Source: Parvularcula sp964556115
Lineage (GTDB): Bacteria; Pseudomonadota; Alphaproteobacteria; Caulobacterales; Parvularculaceae
Length of the DNA: 64,000 nt
Direction of reading: 5' to 3'
Assembly: GCA_964556115.1 (NCBI GenBank)
Contig: CAZKVC010000001.1
Coordinates: 186,001 to 250,000, forward strand
Positions within the stretch are counted from its first letter, which is position 1. Each line of letters opens with the position of its first letter. The position numbers and the translations under genes are program-made. The notes under the pieces were generated by a model. It did no database searches. It saw only the letters and a list, made by a program, of their open reading frames with translations, and was not told where the DNA came from. Shown here one piece after another: positions 19,140-27,656 of the stretch.

Positions 19140-19598
19140 ATGGGGAAACGATGGGTATTGACCGCGATCTGCGGTGCCTTGGCAGGGCAGGCAGCGGCGC
19201 AGGAACTTGTATTCGAGCCTATCAATCCTTCTTTCGGCGGAAACGCTTTCAATTCGGCGCACCTTCTGGCGTTGGCGAATGCCCAGAACGACTACGAACG
19301 ACCGGTCGATGAAACCCGCAATGACGAGCTCGACCGCTTTATCCGCTCCCTTCAAAGCCGCCTTCTGTCCTCGCTGTCGCGCGAGGTGACAGATGCCATC
19401 TTCGGCGAAAATGCGCAGGAGGAGGGACGCATTGTTTTCGGCGACCAGGTGGTCGAATTCGTTCGTACGCTTGAAGGCATCCAGCTGACCATCATCGATG
19501 GGGACGGAACCAGAACTGTCATCACCGTTCCTACGCTCATCACCGGACCTATCGACGCGGGCAGCCTGATGCAGCCTCTCGGCCAAAGCATCCAGTAA
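19140..19598 (+). CDS. csgF: CsgF-like curli assembly protein
   Basis: 152 residues. The ATG at 19140 has a GGGGGAG ribosome site and gives a signal peptide cleaved after AAA, so the mature chain begins QELVFEPINPSFGG. That segment with the following HLLALANAQND is the hallmark of CsgF, whose N-terminus plugs the CsgG pore and couples nucleator to secretion. The C-terminal beta-strands (GDQVVEFVRTLEGIQLTIID) also fit. It is somewhat longer than the enterobacterial protein. It is the first gene of the curli-like locus, 23 bases before csgG. Confidence 0.88.
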   Translation: MGKRWVLTAICGALAGQAAAQELVFEPINPSFGGNAFNSAHLLALANAQNDYERPVDETRNDELDRFIRSLQSRLLSSLSREVTDAIFGENAQEEGRIVFGDQVVEFVRTLEGIQLTIIDGDGTRTVITVPTLITGPIDAGSLMQPLGQSIQ

Positions 19599-19621
19599 GC
19601 GATGCTTTCTGGGGGGGCAGC

Positions 19622-20632
19622 ATGATCAAACAGTCGATCCTGCGTGTGCTGATGACGCTATCCGTCGGACTGATGCTGACTGGGTGCGTTAGCCCGATCG
19701 CGGGTCAATGGCCTGTCGCCAAACAGCCGATCATGACGAAGGAAACCCGCTCGCAGGAGACCCTGCGGTCACTGCCTGCTCCGACCACCCCGGTGCCGGT
19801 CGCAGTCTACGGTTTTCAGGACAAGACCGGACAGTTCAAACCTACCGAGGCGGGACAGACCCTGTCCCGGGCCGTCACCCAGGGCGGCGACAGCGTTCTG
19901 ATCAAGGCACTCCTGGATGCCGGCGATGGCGCCTGGTTCACGATCGTCGAACGTACATCGCTCAACAACCTGTTGAAAGAGCGCCAGATCATAGCCGAGA
20001 TGCGCCAGCGTTATCTCGGCGAAACGGTCGTCAACGCGCAAGCCCTACCGCCGCTTCTGTTCGCTGGCGTGCTGCTCGAAGGCGGCATCATCGGGTTCGA
20101 TACCAACACGTTGACGGGCGGAATGGGGGCTCGTTACCTCGGCATTGGGGGCTACAAGGAATACCGCCAGAATGTGGTCACGGTCTATCTTCGGGCGGTC
20201 AGCGTGAAGACCGGTGAGGTCCTTGCGACGGTCACGACCGAGAAGACGATCGCGTCCATCGGTGTGTCCGGCAACGCGTTCCGCTTCGTTGCATTCGACG
20301 ACATTCTCGAGGCCGACATTGGTTTCACATCGAACGAGCCGAACCTTCTCGCCCTCCGCCAGGCTATCGAACTCGCGGTCTATTCCCTTGTGATCGAGGG
20401 GGCGAAGAACGGGCTTTGGTCATTCGCTGACGAAGTGGCCGAGGCCGCGCTGGTCGAAAGCTACGAGTTCGCCCGGGGCGGCCGTTTCGGGGTGGAAGAC
20501 GCTGAGGAGCTCGCGAGGGCTGGCTATTGCCGCGATGCCGCCGAGCCGAAGAAAAAAGGCCTCTTCAAGAGGGGTCGCAGAGCATCCGTCTGCTCCAGCG
20601 ATGGCGTTCTCGCCAGCGCGGGCAGGGAGTGA
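19622..20632 (+). CDS. csgG: CsgG-like curli secretion channel lipoprotein
   Basis: A 336-residue lipoprotein with the lipobox LTGC (Cys at about residue 22) and a strong G-rich ribosome site. Family features: VAVYGFQDKTGQFKP, the GDGAWFTIVERTSLNNLLKERQII block, and the YLGIGGYKEYRQNVVTVYLRAVSVKTGEVL barrel-forming strands. CsgG forms the nonameric outer-membrane pore that exports curlin subunits. It is about 60 residues longer than the E. coli protein because of a C-terminal tail rich in basic residues. It sits between csgF and the large curlin. Confidence 0.92.
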   Translation: MIKQSILRVLMTLSVGLMLTGCVSPIAGQWPVAKQPIMTKETRSQETLRSLPAPTTPVPVAVYGFQDKTGQFKPTEAGQTLSRAVTQGGDSVLIKALLDAGDGAWFTIVERTSLNNLLKERQIIAEMRQRYLGETVVNAQALPPLLFAGVLLEGGIIGFDTNTLTGGMGARYLGIGGYKEYRQNVVTVYLRAVSVKTGEVLATVTTEKTIASIGVSGNAFRFVAFDDILEADIGFTSNEPNLLALRQAIELAVYSLVIEGAKNGLWSFADEVAEAALVESYEFARGGRFGVEDAEELARAGYCRDAAEPKKKGLFKRGRRASVCSSDGVLASAGRE

Positions 20633-20999
20633 CCAGGATTTACCGTCCACCGCGGCGGTGAAGAGGAAGGCGTGGCGCCCCGTGGGGGGCGGCGGCTTCC
20701 GGGGAGATCGGAAAGTTGCAGCTTTCCGTGATCCTTGAACGCGAAGGCGGAATACCGCCGGGGATATGATGTGGTTTTTGGACCAATGCATCGGGCGGTG
20801 AAAACCGCTGAGCGTGGAAGCCGCCGCTTGCGTGTATATCACGGGCAAGGTTTCGCTTCAAACAACGCAGAACCATTCTGCGTTGGAAGGAAAACACGCC
20901 AGCGCCTCTCCTCCTTTCTCGGCGCCTCCTTCGTGGCAATCGCGACGGCAAAGCTTTTCGGCGCGCTGCCGTCGCCCTCAACCTCGAAGAGAGAAAACC
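20633..20999. other. Intergenic region between csgG and the large curlin
   Basis: 367 bases. It contains GC-rich hairpin-prone sequence just after csgG (20680-20700), a short GGAAAG/CTTTCC stem at about 20708, and a perfect inverted repeat at 20863-20885 listed separately. It probably carries a promoter so that the fibre subunit can be made in excess of the secretion channel. Confidence 0.45.
20863..20885. promoter_or_regulatory. Perfect 10-base inverted repeat, putative operator
   Basis: CAACGCAGAA, a three-base spacer, then TTCTGCGTTG, about 115 bases before the large curlin start. The short spacer allows either a tight RNA hairpin or a dimeric regulator site; no T-run follows, so it is not a standard terminator. 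Confidence 0.4.
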
Positions 21000-22961
21000 A
21001 TGAAAAACCTTCTTATCGCGGGCGCTTCCACGCTCGCTCTCACTGTGGGCGGTCTCGCCTTCGCGCAGGACGAGGGTGCTCAAAGCACCGTCGATCAAAC
21101 TGGCGACAACAATGCGGCTGAGGTTGATCAGACCGGCAACGAGAACCAATCGGTTGTCGATCAGGACGGCGACAACAATTCCATCGACGTCGACCAAGTG
21201 GCAGATCCCGCCGGCAGCGTCGGCTTCAACACCCCTGCTAACCTCCTCAACGCCACGCAGTTGACCAACAGCACAACGGCCAGCAACAGCGCTACGGTCG
21301 TACAGTCCGGCGATACGCCAGGCGGCGCGAAGAACTCCATCAACCTCAATCAGTTTGCTGACGGCTCGGCCGAGAACAATGCTTCCTTCGAGGTCAGCGG
21401 CGGTGAAGGCAATACGATCAATGCTGCCCAGGACGCCGACGCCAACAGCGACGGCGAGTCGATGTTCGTCACTCAGGACGGCTCGTTCAACACCGCCAAC
21501 GTCACCCAAACCGGTAGCGAGGACAACGCAACGGTCAGCCAAGACGGCACCGCGAACGAAGCCAACGTCACCCAGGATGGCATCCAGGCCAGTGCCACCT
21601 CGAGCCAGTTTGGCTCGGACAACCTGTCGAACATCGATCAGGAAGACGAGTCCAGCAACGATTTCACAGGCGTTAATCCCGGTGCGGATCCCGAGGCTGT
21701 TGTCCTCCAAGACGGCACCAGCAACACCTCGAATGTCAGCCAGACCGGTATCGGAGGCGGTGCATTCGACATCCTCGCGACCGTCAATCAGGTCGGCAAC
21801 GGCAACGAATCGAACATCAATCAGACCGGCGGATCGGGTTACGCCGCCGGGATCGAAGCCAATGTCGATCAGACCAACGACAACAACCTCTCGAACGTGA
21901 CCCAAACCGGTCGAAACGATAACGTTCAGAACATCCGGGCCAATATCACGCAAACGGGCGAGGCGACGTCCGATGTCAATCAGCTCGCTGATGGCCGCAA
22001 GGCAGAGGCTCTGATTGCGAACGTGACGCAGGATGCATCGACATCGAACATCAATCAGAGCGTCGATAACCCTTCGACCGTCTTCAACGACGCCGACGTT
22101 GCGGGTGGTGCAACCGCAACGGTGGGCCAGACTGGCGGCGCGGACTCGGACATCCAGCAGACGATTTCTGCAAACGGTGCGACCGACATGACGGCGACCA
22201 TCACCCAAGATGGCGCCAGCACGTCGACCGTCCGGCAGTCCTTCGGCAATGAGTTCAGCCAGAACTTCGATGCAACAGTCACGCAAGACGGTGACGGCAA
22301 CGATTCCCTTGTCGATCAGGAAGACGCGGGCGGAGCCAACGTCAATAATGGCGTAGGCGACAACGCACTTGCAGCCACCGTGTTCCAGGATGGTTCGGAC
22401 AACAATTCGTCCATCACCCAGCGGAACCGCAACCAGTCCGCATTTGTCGATCAAATCGGCAGTGACCTGAGCTCTACCATCAACCAGAGCGGCAATCTGA
22501 ACCTGGCCGACATCGACCAGGCTGGCACCCTGAACGGTTCGATCGTGGCGCAGTCCTCCTTCGGCAACGTGGCGACCGTCGGACAAAGCGGCAGCGGCAA
22601 CCTTTCGAATATCAGCCAAGGAAACGACCCTGCTGATCCCAAGGAAGGTGGAAATACGGCCACGGTCACGCAGACAGGTCTCAACGGCGAGTCGCTCATC
22701 GTTCAGGACAACAGCCGCCGGGGCACCGCCACGCTGTTCGACGAAGGTCAGGACAACTATTCTTCGATCACCCAGTCCGGTTGGAACAACGTTGCTGCCG
22801 TTACGCAGGACGGTATGCTGAACGAGAGCACGATCGACCAAAGCGGTTCGCTGCAAGGCATGGGCAACTCAGCTACGGTGACCCAATTGGGTGACAGCGC
22901 CGTATCCACCGTTACCCAGACCGGGAGCGGAAACACCGCTACGGTGAACCAGGGCAACTAA
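21000..22961 (+). CDS. Giant curlin-repeat protein (CsgA-like major subunit)
   Basis: 653 residues, over four times the size of enterobacterial CsgA. The ATG at 21000 gives a Sec signal peptide cleaved after AFA (near residue 23). The rest is made of roughly 25-30 imperfect curlin repeats of the type V/I-x-Q-x-G-x-x-N-x-A/S-x-V/I-x-Q, for example VDQTGDNNAAEVDQ and VTQTGSEDNATVSQ. No Cys was seen; Asp, Asn, Gln, Ser and Thr dominate and the chain is acidic. It is expected to pass through CsgG and fold outside the cell into an amyloid beta-solenoid. The C-terminus ends on a repeat (GSGNTATVNQGN). Confidence 0.9.
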   Translation: MKNLLIAGASTLALTVGGLAFAQDEGAQSTVDQTGDNNAAEVDQTGNENQSVVDQDGDNNSIDVDQVADPAGSVGFNTPANLLNATQLTNSTTASNSATVVQSGDTPGGAKNSINLNQFADGSAENNASFEVSGGEGNTINAAQDADANSDGESMFVTQDGSFNTANVTQTGSEDNATVSQDGTANEANVTQDGIQASATSSQFGSDNLSNIDQEDESSNDFTGVNPGADPEAVVLQDGTSNTSNVSQTGIGGGAFDILATVNQVGNGNESNINQTGGSGYAAGIEANVDQTNDNNLSNVTQTGRNDNVQNIRANITQTGEATSDVNQLADGRKAEALIANVTQDASTSNINQSVDNPSTVFNDADVAGGATATVGQTGGADSDIQQTISANGATDMTATITQDGASTSTVRQSFGNEFSQNFDATVTQDGDGNDSLVDQEDAGGANVNNGVGDNALAATVFQDGSDNNSSITQRNRNQSAFVDQIGSDLSSTINQSGNLNLADIDQAGTLNGSIVAQSSFGNVATVGQSGSGNLSNISQGNDPADPKEGGNTATVTQTGLNGESLIVQDNSRRGTATLFDEGQDNYSSITQSGWNNVAAVTQDGMLNESTIDQSGSLQGMGNSATVTQLGDSAVSTVTQTGSGNTATVNQGN

Positions 22962-22966
22962 GCGTC

Positions 22967-23027
22967 AAGGGAGGGGTATCCCTCCCTTACCGCGTGCCGC
23001 CCGGCCCTTCCCCCTGGACCGGGCGGC
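22967..23027 (+). terminator. Tandem hairpins between the two curlin genes
   Basis: Two perfect stems follow the large curlin stop. The first is AAGGGAGGG with loop GTAT and CCCTCCCTT (22967-22988). The second is GCCGCCCGG, a 14-base loop, then CCGGGCGGC (22996-23027), followed only by GCGTTAT. Without a strong T-run they may stabilise the upstream message or attenuate read-through, lowering expression of the second curlin relative to the first. Confidence 0.6.
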
Positions 23028-23075
23028 GCGTTATAAGACTCCGCAGGAGTGCGGCAGGAAAGGTCCGAAACAGGC

Positions 23076-23822
23076 ATGCTGAAACAGAATGTACCGGGCC
23101 TACTAGCCGTTGCTGTAACGACAGTCTTCGCCCTCGCGGCTGGTGCTGCGGCGCAGCAGGAAGCGTCGATGGTAAGCTATGCAGAACAGATCGATCTTGC
23201 CGATCTCGATGCCATCATTGAGCAGAACACAAACGGTCGCCTTCCCGGCCCTGCCTCCCACGGTCAGGCCCGGAATGCCGCGATCATGGACCAGGACGGC
23301 ACCGGTCATCGCGCAAGGGTCGAACAAAAGGGCCGCAATGCAAACGCGCAGATTGTCAGCATGGGGCAGAGCAACGAGGCTCTCGTTTCCCAGGAAGACA
23401 GAGGTGCGCCCAATCGTGCATCGATCGATCAGGACGGCTCTGACAATAACGCTACGGTCGATCAGTATGCAGGAGGCGGTGCAGGCGGCAATCTTTCGTT
23501 CATCCTGCAGGAAGGCGCGGGAAACAGGGCAGTCGCTCTTCAGTACACGTCTGGCTCGGGCTTCACTCCGAATAGCGTGATGCAGTTTCAGTTCGGCAAT
23601 GACAACCTCGCAACGGTCTCCCAAAACGGAGCAGGGAACAAGGCGGTTCAGATCCAGGAAGGGGATGCCAACACATCGAACATCCTTCAAACTGGCGACA
23701 GCAACTTCGCGCTTCACAAGCAAATCGGCGACGGTCTGGCCCTTCCCGGCGATCTCGGGATCGAGCAGTATGGCGATGGGGCTGCCGTTTCAGTTGTGCA
23801 GTATGCGCCCGGAACCAACTGA
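23076..23822 (+). CDS. Curlin-repeat protein (CsgB-like or minor subunit)
   Basis: 248 residues. A signal peptide ends at AAAQ near residue 26; the ATG at 23076 is chosen for it, although the frame runs back to 23049. The mature protein has about 8 irregular curlin repeats (MDQDGTGHRARVEQ, IDQDGSDNNATVDQ, VSQNGAGNKAVQIQ). They are more basic and less regular than those of the large curlin, as expected for a nucleator, so CsgB function is a reasonable inference. The stop is followed one base later by the lipoprotein start. Confidence 0.83.
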   Translation: MLKQNVPGLLAVAVTTVFALAAGAAAQQEASMVSYAEQIDLADLDAIIEQNTNGRLPGPASHGQARNAAIMDQDGTGHRARVEQKGRNANAQIVSMGQSNEALVSQEDRGAPNRASIDQDGSDNNATVDQYAGGGAGGNLSFILQEGAGNRAVALQYTSGSGFTPNSVMQFQFGNDNLATVSQNGAGNKAVQIQEGDANTSNILQTGDSNFALHKQIGDGLALPGDLGIEQYGDGAAVSVVQYAPGTN

Positions 23823-23823
23823 G

Positions 23824-24357
23824 ATGGGCAGGTATCAGCTCATAGCCTTTCCGCTTTGCCTGGCGGCCTGCACCATGTCTGACGATGCTGACCGCACCAT
23901 GGCTGCGAAAGACAGTTTTCGTTCCCCCTCGAACCGGTCGAGCATCGAGCAGATCGGCGAGCAGTCCGCCGACGGGCTATCGTCCTTTTCCCCTGCGCAG
24001 ATCAATCCGTCCGGTGATGATAGGCTGACAACCGAACAGCTCCGCGCCTTCGTGGATCGCTGTGCCCCCGGGGCGAGCGAACCGGCCGCCTCGGATGATT
24101 TCTGCGATGAATTGCGGTTGCGAATCGAACCGCAGTTCGAAACCCGCGGAGATCTGGAACGGGCGATCATGGTCTTGCAGGATCTCATACGTTCGGGAGA
24201 CAGCCTCGATAGGGCAGCCCTGAACGGGACCATGCTACTACCCCCCGACCTGCTGCAGCCGGAACCCCAGGTCCCTCAGCAGACGGATGAAGAGCTGCTG
24301 GGTATCGAGGACCAGCCCATCGATCTGCCCATCGAATTGCTGGTTCCAGACGCATAG
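23824..24357 (+). CDS. Putative lipoprotein of the curli locus, unknown function
   Basis: 177 residues. The short signal peptide with lipobox LAAC gives an N-terminal Cys at about residue 16. A disordered Ser-rich linker follows, then a compact region with two further Cys (RCAPGASEP and DDFCDEL, about 20 residues apart) that could form a disulfide, and an acidic Pro/Gln-rich tail. No match to CsgE, CsgC or CsgH was recognised. It is separated from the CsgB-like gene by a single base, so it is very likely co-translated and works in curli biogenesis at the outer membrane. Confidence 0.7.
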   Translation: MGRYQLIAFPLCLAACTMSDDADRTMAAKDSFRSPSNRSSIEQIGEQSADGLSSFSPAQINPSGDDRLTTEQLRAFVDRCAPGASEPAASDDFCDELRLRIEPQFETRGDLERAIMVLQDLIRSGDSLDRAALNGTMLLPPDLLQPEPQVPQQTDEELLGIEDQPIDLPIELLVPDA

Positions 24358-25608
24358 GATCTCGCTGAAGCGACAGGACGCGAGGCACGCGTCCGGCGGT
24401 CTCCAGAGAGCGGGCACGAGGCGCTGAGGCGGCAGTTCGCCGATCTGCTTGCCTGGGGCGCCTGCATGAGGGCTGGAAACTCTTTCCACCAAGCTTTCGG
24501 ATAGAGGCCTCTTGGCCCGGAGATCTTGATCCTTATCGAGAGCATTCCGACGTGCAGCATTCCCCGACGTCCTTTGAACAGGGCCGTGCGACCCCTGTTC
24601 ATGTCCACGGTCGCGGTACCCACGGCCTCGGCTATCTGCATCATCCTCCGGCTGCTTCTGCCCCGCCGCTGAGAAAGCCCGGATGCTCTCTTCGGAACGT
24701 CCCGGCGTCAGTCGCCCCATGGCGCGTTCTCGAAGGTCGCGCGCAGCCAGGCCGCCTCCTCCGGCGTGCCCCATTTGGCGTCCGCGCAGCTCTCGGGTGT
24801 GGCTTCGAAGGGGTCGGGGTCGTCTCTTCCGCGAAGTGGCCACGGATCGCGCCCATGGAAGTGAAGCTGCCCGCACTCCCAGATCTTGTAGCGGTCCGCG
24901 ACAATCGGGTCACTGCAAAGCGGCATGTCCTGCGTGGTCATCGGCTCGCCGTCCGTGTCGATTGGTGGGAAGCCCCTCGTGGAAGCAGGCGGCTGCTTGG
25001 AAGCTCTCGCGCACACTTTCCGGCAACATGGCCGGGCGCCTCAGCGTCTCGGATTCCCCGTCCGGACGGATCGAGGCTAGGCGCCCTTCTGGTACACCCT
25101 TAAATCTCGGCCTGCAGATCGTCCGCGCACCTTCGTCTTTTCAGCAGAGCGCCCCACCATCATCGCCCAGAAAAGGGGCGCGAAGCAGGCGGCCGGCAGG
25201 ACGATGAGATTGTAGGGATCGACCTCGAAACGGCTCCAGCTTGCGGAGGAGAGCACGGTAAAACGGGCAAAAGGCATCATCCAGCCCGCCCCGTCCCAAG
25301 TTGCGCGCGGGTCAAGCTGGTGCCGACAACACAACCCAAGGCATCGTCGTTCCGATAAACACCGCGTTCTGAAGCTGCTGCCCTAAAGTGGAGTCGGCGT
25401 CCGCTCTGACAAAGATTCGCGGTCTGCCGCACCATCCAGTCCGCCTCACCCTCCCGCGGCCCAGCCTTGCGCAAGGGCTCCGCCCCGAACTTCGATAGAA
25501 CCCCGAACGCCATCACCGCGTACCCTTTGCCCTGGGCCCAGGGTAACAGACCGGCAAGAAATGTGAATGCCGGTCAACCAGTGCCACGGGTGCCAGAGGG
25601 AAGCCTCG
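24358..25608. other. Apparently decayed region without an intact gene
   Basis: 1.25 kb with no convincing gene. Minus-strand fragments hint at former coding: about 24708-25016 has protein-like composition. About 25077-25334 reads as a membrane segment (NLIVLPAACFAPLFWAMMVG) reached after a likely frameshift near 25335, with MPWVVLS in the neighbouring frame. None has a start, ribosome site and family together. It is best treated as gene remains between the curli locus and the exporter operon. Confidence 0.4.
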
Positions 25609-26865
25609 TTACAGCCGCAGGCCGAACACTGCGCGGGACTGGCGCTCATACTGGCCGAAGATCCCCTCGCCAGTGCCGTGGAAGATATCCGCGCCGAAGG
25701 TGATGTCGAAGCGATCGGCAATGCGGTAGGCCAGCTCGCTCCTGACGAGGCCATCTCCATCGGTCAGGGACTGGAGGACTTCCGTCTCGAAGCCCCATCG
25801 GTCGTCGCCCCACCTTTTCCTCAAAAGGCTCGTGAGGATAACATCCGTGTCTGGACGGACCAGCCCTTCCCCGCCCCCGACGTGATCGAACAGAAGTTGC
25901 GAGGTCGAGAAAAAATCGAAGGGTGCGTAGGCGTCCACGCCGATGCCGCCGAGCCACTGGCTTCGTTCTTCGTCATTCAGAACGCCGTTCCCTTCCGTAT
26001 TGAAACGCCGATCGGGGGAATGGGCGAGAGCCGCGCGAATGACCGCCGGCCCGAGTGGCCTGACAGCTTCCGCGCCGATCAGTGTACGGCGGCGGTGGGT
26101 GAGCGTAACCCCCGTGCCGCCCTCGGACAACGCCAGCGTTCCCTGGTGATCGGGACCGGTGAGCGCGGTCACGCGAATATCCGTCCTCCCCACGGTTCGG
26201 CCGATGCGGATTCCGGCGCTGCCATCCTGCACCAGCCGGTCGCGGTCATCCCTCGAGAGCGGGGGAAGCGGCACGTCACCGGAGAAGCCACCGCGATAGC
26301 GGGATGCGGTTGGAAAAAAGCGGTCACCGACGGCAGCGATCTGGTTCACTGTCGGATCGGGAGAAAGGGCAAGATCAAGATCGAACCCCAGCATCTGTGT
26401 ACGGAGCCTGACTGCCCAGATCGGGATGCGGTCCGGTCTTGGCGTCCGCGCCAGACCCTCGGTCAGGCGCACGGGGGTGAACTGATCGGTTACCCTGATG
26501 CCGTCGAGGCTGCCCCAGGCAATCGCCTGCTTGCCGATGTCCAGGGACACATTTTCCGTCTCGGCACGAAAGAAAGCCTCACCGACCTCGAAGCGAACAT
26601 CGTCGTCGGTGGGAAATGGCCGGGAGATACGCGAGAAGTTTGATGTCCCGCCGATCCCGGTTTCCTTGCCCGCGCCCTCGAAACGAAGCGATCCCTCAAA
26701 GGACAGAGCGTCGGAGAAGCGGTGCTCGTAGGAAGGTTCAAGCAGCATGTAGGCCTGGGAAACCCCTTCCCTATCGACAGCAACAGCAAGGCGGCCCTGT
26801 ATATCAGGTTCTGCCCGTGCGGCGGACAGGAGGCCGACGACCAGCCAGCAAACCACATAGCGCAT
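25609..26865 (-). CDS. Outer-membrane beta-barrel-like protein
   Basis: 418 residues. The start at 26865 gives a signal peptide (VVCWLVVGLLSAARA) and lies 2 bases after the upstream stop; a frame extending to 27102 runs through the LolA-like gene. The mature part is rich in alternating hydrophobic strands with features of the DUF1302-like group (DIGKQAIAWG, then VTDQFTPVRL) and ends in the aromatic/aliphatic FGLRL typical of outer-membrane insertion. It is the third gene of the MMPL operon and is probably the outer-membrane partner or cargo acceptor. Confidence 0.75.
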   Translation of the reverse strand: MRYVVCWLVVGLLSAARAEPDIQGRLAVAVDREGVSQAYMLLEPSYEHRFSDALSFEGSLRFEGAGKETGIGGTSNFSRISRPFPTDDDVRFEVGEAFFRAETENVSLDIGKQAIAWGSLDGIRVTDQFTPVRLTEGLARTPRPDRIPIWAVRLRTQMLGFDLDLALSPDPTVNQIAAVGDRFFPTASRYRGGFSGDVPLPPLSRDDRDRLVQDGSAGIRIGRTVGRTDIRVTALTGPDHQGTLALSEGGTGVTLTHRRRTLIGAEAVRPLGPAVIRAALAHSPDRRFNTEGNGVLNDEERSQWLGGIGVDAYAPFDFFSTSQLLFDHVGGGEGLVRPDTDVILTSLLRKRWGDDRWGFETEVLQSLTDGDGLVRSELAYRIADRFDITFGADIFHGTGEGIFGQYERQSRAVFGLRL

Positions 26866-26867
26866 CT

Positions 26868-27656
26868 TCAGAGCCGTGAGCCGATGCGGTCGAGCCAAGC
26901 CGGGTCGAACGTCCGCTCGGCGAGGTCCGGCGCCGGTTCGAGGTCTTTCACTGTCACGTTCGTCTTCTTGCCCGTCTGAATGTTCTCGATACGGAATTTG
27001 ACTGCAGAAAATGATGCGCCGACTTCCGATACTTCCTCCACGGTGATCGTCTTCAATGGCTCGTTGCGGGTATCGGTGAAGGTGATTTCGATTGGAAACC
27101 ACGTTGACGGATCAACCGTAGCAGAGAAGCTGGAATAACCGAGCTCTCGCGCCTTCGCCGGGCTGCTCGCGACACCCTTCAGGATGAGGGCACCGCCCGC
27201 CCCTTCGGCTGCCGCGAAGCTGTAGTCATCGAGGCCGAATTTGAAGTCGTCCGCCACGTCGCCAAAACTGAGTTCCGTTCCCATGAAACTGTCTGCGAGA
27301 TCGGATTCAGGCATTCGTCGCACAAGGTCCGTGGCGGGAAGGAACAGCCAGGTTTCGTCTGCTAGCTCAGGATTGTCGTGGTTGTGGCTGAGGAAAGCAG
27401 TCTCGCGGATTGTCGAAGGCTTTGTGAATGCGAGGACGATCCTGTGACTATCGTCCATCGCGCCAACAGCGAGCTTGGCAGTCCGCTGCCTCGACCGGCC
27501 ACGAGCGTCAAGGATCTCGAAGGTGATCTCGCCAGTCCGGAGGTCGCCGTTCGGCCTTCCATTGATGAGACGCGCCACCTCGTCTCCGCTCAGTGCAGGA
27601 GCGTTCTGCACGGATGAAAAGGCACTGGCGATCAGAAGAAGCGGAAGGGTCAGCAT
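26868..27656 (-). CDS. Outer-membrane lipoprotein-sorting (LolA-like) protein
   Basis: 262 residues with a signal peptide ending near QNA. The segment ETWLFLPATDLVRRMPESDLADSFMGTELSFGDV is the signature of the LolA-like family associated with MMPL exporters. The fold is an open beta-barrel that binds acyl chains in the periplasm. The gene overlaps the exporter by 7 bases. It probably hands a lipid or lipidated molecule between the RND-type exporter and the outer membrane (family-based inference). Confidence 0.83.
   Translation of the reverse strand: MLTLPLLLIASAFSSVQNAPALSGDEVARLINGRPNGDLRTGEITFEILDARGRSRQRTAKLAVGAMDDSHRIVLAFTKPSTIRETAFLSHNHDNPELADETWLFLPATDLVRRMPESDLADSFMGTELSFGDVADDFKFGLDDYSFAAAEGAGGALILKGVASSPAKARELGYSSFSATVDPSTWFPIEITFTDTRNEPLKTITVEEVSEVGASFSAVKFRIENIQTGKKTNVTVKDLEPAPDLAERTFDPAWLDRIGSRL

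Noticed and set aside
20640..22856. 738-codon minus-strand open frame across the large curlin gene
   Set aside because: It is the antisense of the Gln/Asn/Thr-rich repeats, with Val/Leu/Asp-rich, repetitive translation and no ribosome site. The plus strand has a signal peptide and true curlin repeats.
21000..22961. Curlin repeats considered as a CRISPR array or tandem DNA repeat
   Set aside because: Repeats are conserved at protein level only, with varied spacing and codons; there are no identical direct repeats with unique spacers.
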